From: Janthinobacterium sp. 61
GTDB lineage: Bacteria; Pseudomonadota; Gammaproteobacteria; Burkholderiales; Burkholderiaceae_D
Length of the DNA stretch: 64,000 nt
NCBI RefSeq assembly: GCF_002846335.1
Contig: NZ_PJMQ01000001.1
Location: forward strand, 806,001 to 870,000
Direction: 5' to 3'
Below the pieces are notes generated by a model. It did no database searches. It was not told where the DNA came from and worked only from the letters and a program-made list of their open reading frames with translations. This document shows positions 9,589 through 18,884 of the stretch, one piece after another. Made by a program: the position numbers and the translations under genes. Every line of letters begins with the position of its first letter. Position 1 is the stretch's first letter.

Positions 9589-11551
9589 TGAGCAGATGGA
9601 TGCCTTGCAAATGAATGCCTTGTTCAGCCATGTCGACGGCATCGCCGGGGCGGGTCATCTGCGCCGCCTGAGCGCCGCCTTCGCGCGCTTTATCGCCAGC
9701 CTGGACGACCATGCATCGGATGCACCCGCCGTGGCCGTGGCCTGCGTGGTGCTGTCCGAGCTGGAAGGGCGGGGGCACAGCTGTTTGATGCTGTCTGACC
9801 TGGCCGGCGAACCGTCGCAACTGCTGGGTTGGAGCGAGGAGCTGTGGCATGGCGTGCTGGCCGTTTCCGGCCCGCTGCCCGCATCGCTTGAGGGCTGGCG
9901 TGCGCTGCTGGCCGGCGCGCCGCAGGTGTGGCAAGTGGGTGCGCCAGATGTGCGCCAGCCGCTGGTGCTCGACGGCGACCGCCTGTACCTGCGCCGCTAC
10001 TGGCGCGACGAGACCCTGGTGGGCGAGAAAATCGCCGTGCGCGCGCAGGATTTGGGCAATCCGCCGCTGGCGCAGGTGCGCCAATGGCTCGATATCCTGT
10101 TCGACCAGCCGACGCAGGATGGTGGCCCGGACTGGCAAAAGGTGGCGTGCGCCATCGCCCTGCGCGGCAAGGTGGCCATCATCACGGGTGGCCCCGGAAC
10201 GGGCAAAACCTATACGGTGGCGAGCCTGTTGACCTTGCTGTTTGCCGTTTCGCCGCAGCCGGAGCAGCTGCGCATCGCGCTGGCCGCACCCACGGGCAAG
10301 GCGGCGGCGCGGTTGAAACAGTCGATCGACAAGGCCCTCGAAGGGCTGGCGGCGAAGGCGGGCGATGCGCTGCCCTTGCTGGAACTGGCGCGGCGCATGG
10401 GCGCGGCGCGTACCCTGCATAGTTTGCTGGGCGCGCGGCCCGATACGCGCGCCTTTGCCCACCACGCGGGCAATCCGCTCGACGTCGATGTGCTGATCGT
10501 CGATGAAGCGTCGATGGTGCACCTGGAAATGATGGCCTCGGTGCTCGATGCCTTGCCGCCGAAGGCCATCTTGATACTGCTGGGCGACAAGGACCAGCTG
10601 GCATCGGTGGAAGCGGGCGCCGTGCTGGGCGACTTGTGCCACGATGCGCAGGCGGGCGGTTACACGCCGTCTACCATCGCGTATGCGCAGGCGGCCAGCG
10701 GCGTCGCCATTCCGCCCGCCTTCGCGGGAGCGGCGGGCGCGCTGGCGCAGCAGACGGTGATGCTGCGCCACAGCCACCGTTTCAGCGGCCCGATTGGCGA
10801 ACTGGCGCTGGCCGTGAATGGCGGCAGGCCCGATCTCGCCAAGGCCTGCTTCGCTGGCGACAGCGGCGGCCAGCTGGCGTGGACGGTGCCGGCGCAGCAG
10901 GAGGATGTGCTGCGCCTGGCCTTGCGCGGCAGAGTCGACGCGCCGGGTGGCTACCAGCCTTACCTGGCACTGGTGAATGCCGGTGAAGCGGCGTACGCGC
11001 AGCATGACGACTGGGTGCGCGCCGTGCTGCACGCTTTTGAAGCGTTCCGCATCCTGTGCGCCGTGCGCGAAGGCGAGTGGGGCGTGGCGGGCTTGAACAC
11101 GGCCATCGAGCTGCGCCTGGAAAAGGAAGGTCTGATCCGCCGCAGCGAGTGGTATGTGGGCCGCCCCGTGATGGTCACGCGCAACGACTATGGCACGGGC
11201 GTGTTCAACGGCGACATCGGCCTGACCTTGCGCGACCCTGCGCGACCCGGTTCCCTGCGCGTGTATTTTTTGGAAGGCGAGAATGTGCGCAGCGTGCTGG
11301 CCACGCGCTTGCGCCATGTGGAAACGGCGTTCGCCATGACGGTGCATAAATCGCAGGGCTCGGAGTTTCGCCACACGGTCCTGGTGCTGCCGCAGGAAGG
11401 CGGCGCCATGCTGGCGCGCGAACTGGTCTACACGGGCATCACGCGTGCGCGCGACTTCTTTACCCTTGTCTCGCCCACGCAGGCCGTGCTCTTCGACGCG
11501 ATCTTGCGCCGCACGCAGCGCGCCAGCGGGCTGCGGGGCTTGATCGGCTGA
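9578..11551 (+). CDS. recD: Exodeoxyribonuclease V subunit alpha (RecD)
   Basis: 5'-3' SF1B helicase subunit of RecBCD, 657 residues (E. coli about 608). Walker A is GGPGTGKT at residues 204-211, Walker B is IVDEASMV, followed by GDKDQLASVEAG and the C-terminal VHKSQGSEF (motif VI region) and YTGITRARDF. The first 200 residues form the usual RecB-binding N-terminal domain. Last gene of the recCBD operon; its stop is only one base from the end of the convergent dsbA-like gene, with no obvious terminator between them. Confidence 0.96.
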   Translation: MQHNEQMDALQMNALFSHVDGIAGAGHLRRLSAAFARFIASLDDHASDAPAVAVACVVLSELEGRGHSCLMLSDLAGEPSQLLGWSEELWHGVLAVSGPLPASLEGWRALLAGAPQVWQVGAPDVRQPLVLDGDRLYLRRYWRDETLVGEKIAVRAQDLGNPPLAQVRQWLDILFDQPTQDGGPDWQKVACAIALRGKVAIITGGPGTGKTYTVASLLTLLFAVSPQPEQLRIALAAPTGKAAARLKQSIDKALEGLAAKAGDALPLLELARRMGAARTLHSLLGARPDTRAFAHHAGNPLDVDVLIVDEASMVHLEMMASVLDALPPKAILILLGDKDQLASVEAGAVLGDLCHDAQAGGYTPSTIAYAQAASGVAIPPAFAGAAGALAQQTVMLRHSHRFSGPIGELALAVNGGRPDLAKACFAGDSGGQLAWTVPAQQEDVLRLALRGRVDAPGGYQPYLALVNAGEAAYAQHDDWVRAVLHAFEAFRILCAVREGEWGVAGLNTAIELRLEKEGLIRRSEWYVGRPVMVTRNDYGTGVFNGDIGLTLRDPARPGSLRVYFLEGENVRSVLATRLRHVETAFAMTVHKSQGSEFRHTVLVLPQEGGAMLARELVYTGITRARDFFTLVSPTQAVLFDAILRRTQRASGLRGLIG

Positions 11552-11552
11552 T

Positions 11553-12215
11553 TTACTTCGCCAGCTTCGCCTTCGCCACCAGCGCCTGCACCACTTGCAG
11601 GGTCGCTTGCTCCACGCCCTGGCGCGGCAAGCCCGTGTTGGCGCCGGCGACCATCGATGGATTGGTCAGGTAGCGCCCGCCCACGATCAGGGTGGGCGTG
11701 CTGTCGACCTGGTAGCCGGCGGCCAGGCGGGGCAGGTTTTTCAGCTTGGTCTGCACGCCAAACGACTGGTAGGCGCCTTCGAAGGCGGCTTTGTCGAGGC
11801 CATTTTTCAGCGCCCAATCGAGGTTGTCCCTGTCGCTGGCCAGGCGCTTGCGCTCCACATGCCAGGTGTGCATGACTTGCGCGTGCAGCGCCTCTTCCTT
11901 CTTCAGCGCTTCCAGGGTCAGGAACAGATGCGCTTCCGGATCATTTTCCGGCGTGTGCGGTAAATGGATGCGGCGGAACGACACGCTGGCGGCATTCTCC
12001 CTGACCCAGCGCGCCAGGCCCGGCTCCAGCGCGTTGCAGGCGGGGCAGTGGTACATGAAAAATTCGATCACTTCCACCTTGCCCGGCGCCGCCTGCACGG
12101 GCTGCGGCGTGGCCAGCACCAGATAATCGGCGCCCTGCACGGGCGCTTGTGGCGAGGCGATGGCGCTGGCGGCGGCGAAGCTGGCGCAGGCCAGGAAGAC
12201 GTGGTGCAAACGCAT
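11553..12215 (-). CDS. Thiol:disulfide interchange protein, DsbA family, CPAC active site
   Basis: Periplasmic thioredoxin-fold oxidoreductase that would introduce or exchange disulfides in exported proteins. The start chosen is the ATG at 12215, which follows an AAGGAG ribosome site by a few bases; an upstream in-frame ATG at 12248 would put 11 polar residues before the signal peptide. From 12215 the protein has a signal peptide (RLHHVFLACASFAAASAIA), the thioredoxin-like active site EFFMYHCPACNALEP, the DsbA helical insert, and the cis-Pro loop DSTPTLIVGG. Canonical DsbA has CPHC; here the dipeptide is Pro-Ala, so redox potential may differ. Could be dsbA itself or a paralogue. Convergent with recD, divergent from the chemoreceptor gene. 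Confidence 0.9.
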   Translation of the reverse strand: MRLHHVFLACASFAAASAIASPQAPVQGADYLVLATPQPVQAAPGKVEVIEFFMYHCPACNALEPGLARWVRENAASVSFRRIHLPHTPENDPEAHLFLTLEALKKEEALHAQVMHTWHVERKRLASDRDNLDWALKNGLDKAAFEGAYQSFGVQTKLKNLPRLAAGYQVDSTPTLIVGGRYLTNPSMVAGANTGLPRQGVEQATLQVVQALVAKAKLAK

Positions 12216-12288
12216 GGAAGCTCCTTGGAAAAATTGATTATGAGGCAATCATGGTAGAGCATTAATGATTGATGGTGTTGCTTTGATG

Positions 12289-12304
12289 TAATAAACGTTT
12301 ATTA
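12289..12304. promoter_or_regulatory. 16-bp perfect palindrome in the dsbA/MCP intergenic region
   Basis: The 198 bases between the divergent dsbA-like and chemoreceptor genes are strikingly AT-rich. They contain the perfect palindrome TAATAAACGTTTATTA, followed about 2 bases later by a second imperfect repeat (ATTATTC, 8 bases, GAATAAT). The pair looks like operator or promoter DNA, but I cannot name the protein that would bind it. Confidence 0.4.
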
Positions 12305-12413
12305 TTCCGAATATTGAATAATAATGTTCCGATTTTTGTGTGAAAATACAAAAACGGGGTGACGGGCGAAAGCGCTGTGTCATACCATCAAACTCAAAAA
12401 CCAGGAGTCCATC

Positions 12414-14339
12414 ATGTTGTCTTCCCTACGCACGCGGTTGGTGCTCATCTGTGTGGCCATCGTCGTGCTGTCCATGCTGGCCTTGTCGCTCGCCAATTAC
12501 CTCACCACGCGCAACAGCATGCTGGCGTCGTCCGACCAGCAGATGCAGCAGTTGCTTCAAAGCCAGTCGGCCGTGCTGGCCCAATGGGTCGATGGCAAGA
12601 AAAAGGTCATGGCATCCGTCGTCATGTCGGCCGAGACTCCTGATCCGATGCGCGCCTTCCAGATCGCGGAAAAGGCCGGCGATTTTGCGGAAGTGTTCAT
12701 CGGCTATGCGGACAAGCGCTCCGTGTTTACCCATCCGGGCCGTCCGGCCGATTTCGATCCCACCGCGCGCGCCTGGTACACGGACACCGTCAAGGCAGGC
12801 GTGCCGATGCTCACGCCGCCGTATGTGGACGCGGCCAGCCACAAGCTGGTGGTGTCGTTCACGGCGCCCGTCGGCTCGAAAGGGGCACTGGTGGGCGTGG
12901 CGGGCGCGGACGTGTTGCTCGACACGGTGATCGCCAACGTGGTGGCGATCAAGCCAACACCGCACAGTTTTGCCTTCCTGGTCGACCAGAGCGGCACCAT
13001 CATCGCTCATGCCAACAAGGACCTGAGCCTGCAGCCGGTGGCGAAACTCGATGCCACGCTGTCGGCCGCGCAGGTCAACCGGCTGGAAAACACGCGCACG
13101 AGCGATGCCGTGCGCCTGAACGACCGCGATGGCAAATTGTATGTCACACGCGTGGCGGGCACCGACTGGCTGCTGGCCGTGGTACTGGATCAGCAGGAAG
13201 CCATGCAAGCCTTGCAGACGATGCTGACGGCGGCCACCGTCACAGCGGCGCTGCTGACCGGACTGGCGGCGCTGCTCTTGTCGCTGCTGGTGTTCAAAAT
13301 GCTCAAGCGCCTGGAATTGGTGCGCGACGCGCTCGACGATATCGCCTCCGGCGAAGGCGACCTGACGCGCCGCCTCGACGCTTCCGGCGTGGATGAGCTG
13401 GCGCAGATTGCCGGCGCCTTCAACCGCTTCATCGACAAGATCGCCGCCGTGCTGGTGAAAATCCGCACGGCCAGCGAATCGGTGAAGGTCTCGTCGATGG
13501 AAATCGCCGCCGGCAACCAGGACCTGTCGTCGCGCACGGAACAGCAAGCGAGCTCGCTGGAAGAAACGGCCGCCTCGATGGAGGAGCTGACCAGCACCGT
13601 CAAGCAAAATGCCGACAATGCGCGCCAGGCTAACCAGATGGCGCAATCGGCGTCCGGCGTGGCCAGCAAGGGCGGGCAAGTGGTGGCGCAGGTGGTCGAT
13701 ACCATGGCGTCGATCAACGATTCGTCGAAGAAGATCGTCGACATCATCAGCGTCATCGACGGCATCGCCTTCCAGACGAATATCCTGGCCTTGAACGCGG
13801 CAGTGGAAGCGGCGCGCGCAGGCGAGCAGGGACGGGGCTTTGCCGTGGTGGCGACGGAGGTGCGCAGCCTGGCGCAGCGCTCCAGCCAGGCGGCCAAGGA
13901 AATCAAGCTGCTGATCGACGATTCGGTGGACAAGGTCGATTCCGGCGCGCGCCTGGTCGACGAGGCTGGCGCGACGATGCAGGAAATCGTCGACAGCGTG
14001 CGCCGTGTGACCGACATCATGGGGGAAATCACGGCCGCCAGCGTCGAACAAAGTTCGGGCATCGAACAGGTGAACCAGGCGATTGCGCAAATGGACCAGG
14101 TGACGCAGCAAAATGCGGCCCTGGTGGAAGAGGCGGCGGCCGCCGCGGAAAGCCTGCAGGATCAGGCCAGCACCCTGTCGCAGGTGGTGGGCGTGTTCAA
14201 GCTCGATGAAGCACAGGTTGCCGTGGCGCAGCCAGCCAGGCCCGTGGTGCGCGCACCCATCGCGCCGCGCATCGCCAGCCGCCCCGCAGCGAGGGCTGTC
14301 GCCAAGCCCGAGCGCAGCGAGGAGTGGGAAACGTTTTAA
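12414..14339 (+). CDS. Methyl-accepting chemotaxis protein with dCache-like sensor
   Basis: Transmembrane chemoreceptor, 641 residues. Order: TM1 (about 9-31), a periplasmic double-Cache-like ligand domain (about 35-265, with the [12 protein letters not shown] segment typical of Cache), TM2 (about 270-295), HAMP, then the cytoplasmic signalling domain. The hairpin tip is conserved ([28 protein letters not shown]), so it can bind CheA/CheW. The protein ends in EEWETF: a C-terminal xWxxF peptide, the tether through which CheR and CheB dock on high-abundance receptors, joined by a flexible Ala/Pro/Arg linker. Ligand unknown. No che genes lie in the window, so it must work with an array encoded elsewhere. 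The ATG at 12414 follows a CAGGAG site. Confidence 0.95.
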   Translation: MLSSLRTRLVLICVAIVVLSMLALSLANYLTTRNSMLASSDQQMQQLLQSQSAVLAQWVDGKKKVMASVVMSAETPDPMRAFQIAEKAGDFAEVFIGYADKRSVFTHPGRPADFDPTARAWYTDTVKAGVPMLTPPYVDAASHKLVVSFTAPVGSKGALVGVAGADVLLDTVIANVVAIKPTPHSFAFLVDQSGTIIAHANKDLSLQPVAKLDATLSAAQVNRLENTRTSDAVRLNDRDGKLYVTRVAGTDWLLAVVLDQQEAMQALQTMLTAATVTAALLTGLAALLLSLLVFKMLKRLELVRDALDDIASGEGDLTRRLDASGVDELAQIAGAFNRFIDKIAAVLVKIRTASESVKVSSMEIAAGNQDLSSRTEQQASSLEETAASMEELTSTVKQNADNARQANQMAQSASGVASKGGQVVAQVVDTMASINDSSKKIVDIISVIDGIAFQTNILALNAAVEAARAGEQGRGFAVVATEVRSLAQRSSQAAKEIKLLIDDSVDKVDSGARLVDEAGATMQEIVDSVRRVTDIMGEITAASVEQSSGIEQVNQAIAQMDQVTQQNAALVEEAAAAAESLQDQASTLSQVVGVFKLDEAQVAVAQPARPVVRAPIAPRIASRPAARAVAKPERSEEWETF

Positions 14340-14367
14340 GGCAGTTTACGTCCGTTTAAGTCAGCGT

Positions 14368-15267
14368 TTAAGCGCGCCGGGGCGCCAGGGTTGGTGCCAT
14401 CTGCCGGGCCACCTCGAAGAAGGCATCGGTGGCTGGCGTGTTCTGGCGCCTGTCGCGCACGGCCAGGCCCACCTTGCGGCTGACGGGCGGGTTCAAGGGC
14501 AGGGCCAGCAAGTCCGGATACTGCTCGCGCAGGCGCTGCGGCAGGGCCAGTTCAGCCACGATGGACAGGCCGTCGCCGCGGCTGACCATGTCGAGGATGG
14601 TGATCACCTGGCTGATGCGGTAAGGAACATTTGGCTGCAAGCCCGCGTTGGCGAACAGCGGTTCGATCAGGCAGGCGCAGCCTGCCTCGGACATGATGAA
14701 TGGCCCTTCGCACAATTGGGCCAGGGTGATGGTGCTTTCGCTGGACAGCGGATGGCTGCGCGGCACCAGCGCCATCATCTGGTCTTCCACCAGCGGCGCC
14801 GTGTCGAAGCGCTCGTCGGGCAGCACGACGAAACCCACATCCACGCGGCGTTCGCGTATCCATTGCACCACCTCGTGATCGGCGCCTTCGTCGATGCGCA
14901 GGGCTATGCCCGGATAGCGCAGGCGGAACTGCGCCGTGATGGCCGGCAGCAGGTTTAACGACGAGGTGGGGCCGAAGGAACCGATGCGCAAGCTGCCCTG
15001 GCGCTGGCCCAGCACATCGGCCGCTTCCTGGCGCATGGCTTCCGACAAGCCGAGGATTTCACGCGCGCGCACCAGCAGCTGGCGGCCCACGTCCGTCAGC
15101 TCGGCCGAGGCCTGGTGGCGTACTATCAGGTCCACGCCCATCTCCTTTTCCAATGCCTTCAAGGCGTGCGAGACGGCCGACTGGCTGATGCCCAGCTGCG
15201 CGGCGGCGGCGGAAAAGCCGTGCAGTTCGGCCACCAGGGTAAAAATTTCCAGTTGCGTGAAGGTCAT
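14368..15267 (-). CDS. LysR-family transcriptional regulator
   Basis: 299-residue LTTR: N-terminal winged helix-turn-helix (residues 1-60; FSAAAAQLGISQSAVSHALKALEKEMG) and a two-lobed substrate-binding domain (about 90-295) starting at LRIGSFGPTSSLNLLPAI. It is divergent from the EamA-type exporter gene with 120 bases between the starts, the classical layout for an LTTR that controls its neighbour and itself. A 16-bp dyad sits in that gap. The effector is unknown. Confidence 0.92.
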   Translation of the reverse strand: MTFTQLEIFTLVAELHGFSAAAAQLGISQSAVSHALKALEKEMGVDLIVRHQASAELTDVGRQLLVRAREILGLSEAMRQEAADVLGQRQGSLRIGSFGPTSSLNLLPAITAQFRLRYPGIALRIDEGADHEVVQWIRERRVDVGFVVLPDERFDTAPLVEDQMMALVPRSHPLSSESTITLAQLCEGPFIMSEAGCACLIEPLFANAGLQPNVPYRISQVITILDMVSRGDGLSIVAELALPQRLREQYPDLLALPLNPPVSRKVGLAVRDRRQNTPATDAFFEVARQMAPTLAPRRA

Positions 15268-15286
15268 GGTGTGGTTTCTTTGTGTT

Positions 15287-15302
15287 ATGAGTATTTACTC
15301 AT
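15287..15302. promoter_or_regulatory. Dyad-symmetric LysR-type operator candidate
   Basis: ATGAGTA-TT-TACTCAT: two perfect 7-base arms around a TT spacer, starting 20 bases upstream of the lysR start and about 85 bases upstream of the divergent exporter gene. It contains a T-N11-A arrangement as expected for LTTR sites. A second ATGAG follows at about 15309, and AT-rich sequence suitable for a promoter follows toward the exporter. Confidence 0.5.
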
Positions 15303-15387
15303 TATTTCATGAGCTGATATTAGTATTAATATATAAGTATACCGCACGTGCAGCGTCCGCTGTACAAGCGACATCATAGGACTTTCC

Positions 15388-16320
15388 ATGCGTACTTCCG
15401 CCGTACCCTCAGCCGCCTTGCCCTCCGTGCAATCGCCGCTCGTCTATATCAAACTGATTTTCGTCGCCCTGTTCTGGGGCGGCACTTTTATCGCCGGGCG
15501 CGTGCTGGCGCAGCAGATGCCGCCCATGACGGCCGCCAGCGGGCGCTTCGGCGTGGCCGTGCTGCTGCTCGTCGTGCTGGCGTGGAAACTGGAAGGGGGC
15601 TTGCCACGTCTGGACCGCAAGCAGCTGGCGACGACGGCGGCGCTGGGCCTGACGGGCATTTTTCTCTACAACCTGTGTTTCCTGGCGGCCCTGTCGCGCA
15701 TGCCGGCGGGGCGCACGGCCCTGTTCGTGGCCTTGAACCCCATCGTCACGGCGCTCGCCTCGGCCATGCTGTTTCGCGAACGCCTCGGTTCCTTCAAATG
15801 GCTGGGCATCATGCTGGCATTTTGCGGCACGGCCATCGTCATCACGCGCGGCGACCTCGCCGGCGTGCTGCACGGTACGGGCGGCGGCATCGGCATGGGC
15901 GAAGTGTTCATGTTTTGCGGTATTTCCAGCTGGGCCGCCTATACCCTGATCGGCCGGGTGGCGCTGAAGGGCCTGAGCCCGATTGCCGCCACCACGTATG
16001 CGTCGATGTGGGGCCTGGCTTTCCTGCTGGTGGGGGCAGTGGTGGAATTCCCGAGCGTGCCGTGGCACAGCTTCGGCTGGCAAGTGTGGGCCGCCATCGC
16101 CTATCTGGGCGTGTTCGGCACGGTGATCGGCTTTGTCTGGTATTACGAGGGCGTGAAAGCGCTGGGGCCGTCGCGCACGGCCGTGTTCAACAACCTCGTG
16201 CCCGTGTTCGGTATCGTGCTGGCGGCGGGGCTCTTGGGCGAGCCGGTGCTGGCCTCGATGCTGGTGGGCGGCGCGGTGACGATTGCCGGCGTGGTGATGA
16301 CCAACCGGCAAGCGAAATAG
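15388..16320 (+). CDS. EamA/DMT-family inner-membrane transporter
   Basis: 310-residue integral membrane protein with the two-repeat EamA layout and about ten hydrophobic segments. The first repeat starts at IKLIFVALFWGGTFIAGRVL and the second at GEVFMFCGISSWAAYTLIGR; the loop MPAGRTALFVALNPIVTALAS is typical of drug/metabolite transporters such as RhaT or YdcZ relatives. Likely exports a small metabolite or amino acid; the substrate cannot be read from sequence. Probably controlled by the divergent LysR gene. Its stop abuts the stop of the convergent endopeptidase gene. Confidence 0.92.
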   Translation: MRTSAVPSAALPSVQSPLVYIKLIFVALFWGGTFIAGRVLAQQMPPMTAASGRFGVAVLLLVVLAWKLEGGLPRLDRKQLATTAALGLTGIFLYNLCFLAALSRMPAGRTALFVALNPIVTALASAMLFRERLGSFKWLGIMLAFCGTAIVITRGDLAGVLHGTGGGIGMGEVFMFCGISSWAAYTLIGRVALKGLSPIAATTYASMWGLAFLLVGAVVEFPSVPWHSFGWQVWAAIAYLGVFGTVIGFVWYYEGVKALGPSRTAVFNNLVPVFGIVLAAGLLGEPVLASMLVGGAVTIAGVVMTNRQAK

Positions 16321-17199
16321 TTACTTTGCGCGGCGGCGCTTGCTCGGTTTTGCCGGCGCCTTCTTGTGGCGGCTGACGGAAGCGCGCATCACTTTCGGCT
16401 CTTCGATGCCGTTCTCGGCCGCCAGCATGCGGCGGATGTTGACGGCGTCCATGGCGCGCACGGAATTGGCGCGCGCGTTGAGCAAGATCATGGTGGCAAA
16501 CTTGCCGGCCGACTTGATGCGCATGATCAGGCAGCGGCCCGCTTCATTCGTGTAGCCCGTTTTCGACAGGCCGATATCCCAGCCCTTGGCGCCCACCAGG
16601 CGGTTCGTGTTGTGGTATTCCACGTCGCGTCCCTTGATCTGGATCACGTCCTTCGAATCGGTGGTGATGCGGCTGATTTCCGGGTAGCGTGAGGCGGCCA
16701 CGGCCATCTTGACCAGGTCCGCTGCCGTCGACTGGTTGTTCGGCGACAAACCCGTCGGCTCTTCGATGACGGTCTGGCGCATGCCCAGGGCCTTGATCTT
16801 GGCGTTGACGGCCACGGCAAACGCCGTCGGGCCGCCGGGGAAGGTGCGCGCCAGCGAGGCGGCGGCGCGGTTGTCGGACGACATCAGCGCCAGCTGCAGC
16901 ACGTCGTGGCGGCTCAGGGTGGCACCCACGGGCACGCGCGAAGTGCTGTGTTTCAAGGTGTCGACATCTTCGCGATCGATGCTGATCTCTTCCTGCATAT
17001 TGGCCTTGGAGTCGAGCACGACCATGGCCGTCATGAGCTTGGTCAGCGAGGCGATGGGCACCACCACGTTGGAATTTTTTTCAAGCAAGACTTTGCCTGT
17101 GCCATCTTCGACCACCAGGATCGACTGGGAACCGAAGGGCACGGCGATGGCCGCTGTCGAAAGCGTCATCAGCACCGCGGCGAACATTTTTTTGAGCAT
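16321..17199 (-). CDS. pbpG: D-alanyl-D-alanine endopeptidase, PBP7/PbpG type
   Basis: Periplasmic low-molecular-weight penicillin-binding protein (peptidase S11) that would cut D-Ala-mDAP cross-links in peptidoglycan. The chosen start is the ATG at 17199, giving 292 residues with a signal peptide (LKKMFAAVLMTLSTAAIA); the open frame continues upstream to 17595 but that part looks non-coding. The three active-site motifs are present: SxxK as SLTK (ASLTKLM), SxN as SDN (MSSDNRA), and KTG (LSKTGYTN). The tail is strongly basic (KKAPAKPSKRRRAK), perhaps for wall or membrane contact. There is no C-terminal PBP5-like domain, which favours PbpG over DacA/DacC. Confidence 0.92.
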   Translation of the reverse strand: MLKKMFAAVLMTLSTAAIAVPFGSQSILVVEDGTGKVLLEKNSNVVVPIASLTKLMTAMVVLDSKANMQEEISIDREDVDTLKHSTSRVPVGATLSRHDVLQLALMSSDNRAAASLARTFPGGPTAFAVAVNAKIKALGMRQTVIEEPTGLSPNNQSTAADLVKMAVAASRYPEISRITTDSKDVIQIKGRDVEYHNTNRLVGAKGWDIGLSKTGYTNEAGRCLIMRIKSAGKFATMILLNARANSVRAMDAVNIRRMLAAENGIEEPKVMRASVSRHKKAPAKPSKRRRAK

Positions 17200-17621
17200 G
17201 GGATTGTAATGGGAAGCAGTTTTGGGGCGCCATCGAGGGCGCTGCGCGCAAATCCGGGACAGACCTGCGCGGGAACGCGGCGTGTATCTCGGAGGCAATA
17301 TTTGCCAAGAGTAGACAATACCATTAAAAATATTGCGATGTCTACGGCACACTGGCCGCGCAAGCCGCTTTGCGGCGCGAAACGTGAAAATAATCGTGAT
17401 CCGGCATGTAACTATTGCCTCACTGAAAATTGTCGCCGTATTATTGATTTCATTTAAGAAATCTAATATTCTTTCTGCAATCTTGCTGCGCATCATATAA
17501 GGCAGGTCGCCATCGTCGCTGGTACCCGCAAAATCGTGCCTGGTCATTTCCCCCTGTGCGCCTGCCCATCCCGCCCCCAAACTGCGTTCATGCATGTTGA
17601 ACTTATCGAGGAGAACGCAAT
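17200..17621. other. 422-bp divergent intergenic region, pbpG/lytS
   Basis: No convincing gene. The part from about 17300 to 17500 is much richer in A+T than its surroundings and probably holds the promoters of both divergent genes. A GAGGAG ribosome site lies just before the kinase start at 17622. Confidence 0.5.
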
Positions 17622-18884
17622 ATGTGGGGAAAAATCAAGCAATTGCACCAGCAAATGGACGACGACGCCATCCTGGTGCTGGAATCGCCCGACGCCGCTG
17701 CTACTTTGCCGGCCGGCTACCGGCGCTATATCGGCGAGCGGCTGGCCACCATGTCATGGATAGAACGTCAGCAATTCCGTGAGTTCCTGTTGAAATACCG
17801 CGGCGCCCGCTTCTACAAGGCGGCCGCCAAGCTGCTCATTCCCTTCACTGCGGTAGGCGTGCTGCAGCAACTGCTGTGGCCGGAAAAGCTGAGCTGGCTT
17901 GTATCGCTGGTGTTGAGCAACCTGATCGGCTTTTCGCTCGCTTGTGGCCTGATGGGCGTCTGGTTCAACTACCGCATGCTGGTGGCAAACAGGTCATTCA
18001 AGCCCTTGCTGCGCATTTTGCTGGCGTGCATGGGCGGCCTGGCTGTCGGTATGGGCGCGGCGACCATCTTCAGCGACCGGCCCATGCTGCTCTCGCCGGA
18101 GAAGCTCGCGCGCAACCTGGGTATCGCCCTGCTGGTGGTGAGCCTGCTTTACTTCGTGCCGCTGGGAATAGTCGCCATGTGGCGCAACCGCCAGTACGAA
18201 GCACTGACTCTGCAACTGCAGCAAGGTGCCGAGCGCGACCGCCTGGCGCGCGAACTGAGCGAGTCGCAGCTGCGGCTGTTGCGTGCCCAGATCGAACCGC
18301 ATTTCCTGTTCAATACCCTGGGTGCGGTGCAGCAGCTGGCCGAGCAGGGTGAGCAAGGCGCCGGCAAGGCCGCAGCGTTGACAGCCGACCTGATCGCATT
18401 TTTGCGCGCCAGCCTGGCGGAGATGCGCAGCGAGCAAGTGCCGCTGCATAGCGAATTCGACATGGTGGCGGCGTATTTGCGTGTGATGCAGGCGCGCATG
18501 GGCGCCCGCCTGCGCTACACACTGGATTTGCCGGCCGAGTTTGCGCACGCGACGATACCCAGCATGATCTTGCTGACCTTGGCGGAAAATGCCATCAAGC
18601 ACGGTATTGAACCCTCCTTGCGCGGCGGCGAGATCCGCCTGTCGGCGCTGCTGGTGGATGGCATGCTGCGCCTGCGCGTGCAGGATACGGGCATGGGTTT
18701 GCCAGAAAGCGGCGCGGAGAGCGCGCAGGAAAGTGGTCTGGGCCTGGAAAACGTGCGCAGCCGGCTGTTGCTGTCCGATCCGTCCGCCAGCCTGATCGTG
18801 CGCGACGGTGAAGAGGGCGGCGTGATCGCTGAAATATTGCTGTCCATCAAAATTGCATCCAGCCTGAAAGAAGCCGCCGCATGA
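17622..18884 (+). CDS. LytS/YehU-type sensor histidine kinase
   Basis: 420-residue membrane kinase of the LytS/AlgZ class. A soluble N-terminus (about 1-65) is followed by four hydrophobic helices (about 68-190), then a coiled linker and the His_kinase domain. Phospho-acceptor His227 lies in QIEPHFLFNTL, followed by the ATPase part with LTLAENAIKHGIEPS and DTGMGLPE; the final G box is GLGLENVRSRL. It is translated from a GAGGAGAACGCAAT-ATG start and its stop overlaps the LytTR regulator start by 4 bases, so the two form a two-component pair. Input signal unknown. Confidence 0.94.
   Translation: MWGKIKQLHQQMDDDAILVLESPDAAATLPAGYRRYIGERLATMSWIERQQFREFLLKYRGARFYKAAAKLLIPFTAVGVLQQLLWPEKLSWLVSLVLSNLIGFSLACGLMGVWFNYRMLVANRSFKPLLRILLACMGGLAVGMGAATIFSDRPMLLSPEKLARNLGIALLVVSLLYFVPLGIVAMWRNRQYEALTLQLQQGAERDRLARELSESQLRLLRAQIEPHFLFNTLGAVQQLAEQGEQGAGKAAALTADLIAFLRASLAEMRSEQVPLHSEFDMVAAYLRVMQARMGARLRYTLDLPAEFAHATIPSMILLTLAENAIKHGIEPSLRGGEIRLSALLVDGMLRLRVQDTGMGLPESGAESAQESGLGLENVRSRLLLSDPSASLIVRDGEEGGVIAEILLSIKIASSLKEAAA

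Noticed and set aside
7363..11374. Two very long antisense frames (730 and 707 residues) across recB and recD
   Set aside because: They are GC-driven shadows of recB/recD with repetitive Gln/His/Arg composition and no domain.
17200..17595. N-terminal extension of the endopeptidase up to base 17595
   Set aside because: It would put 132 atypical residues before a clear signal peptide, and the sequence there is AT-rich intergenic DNA.
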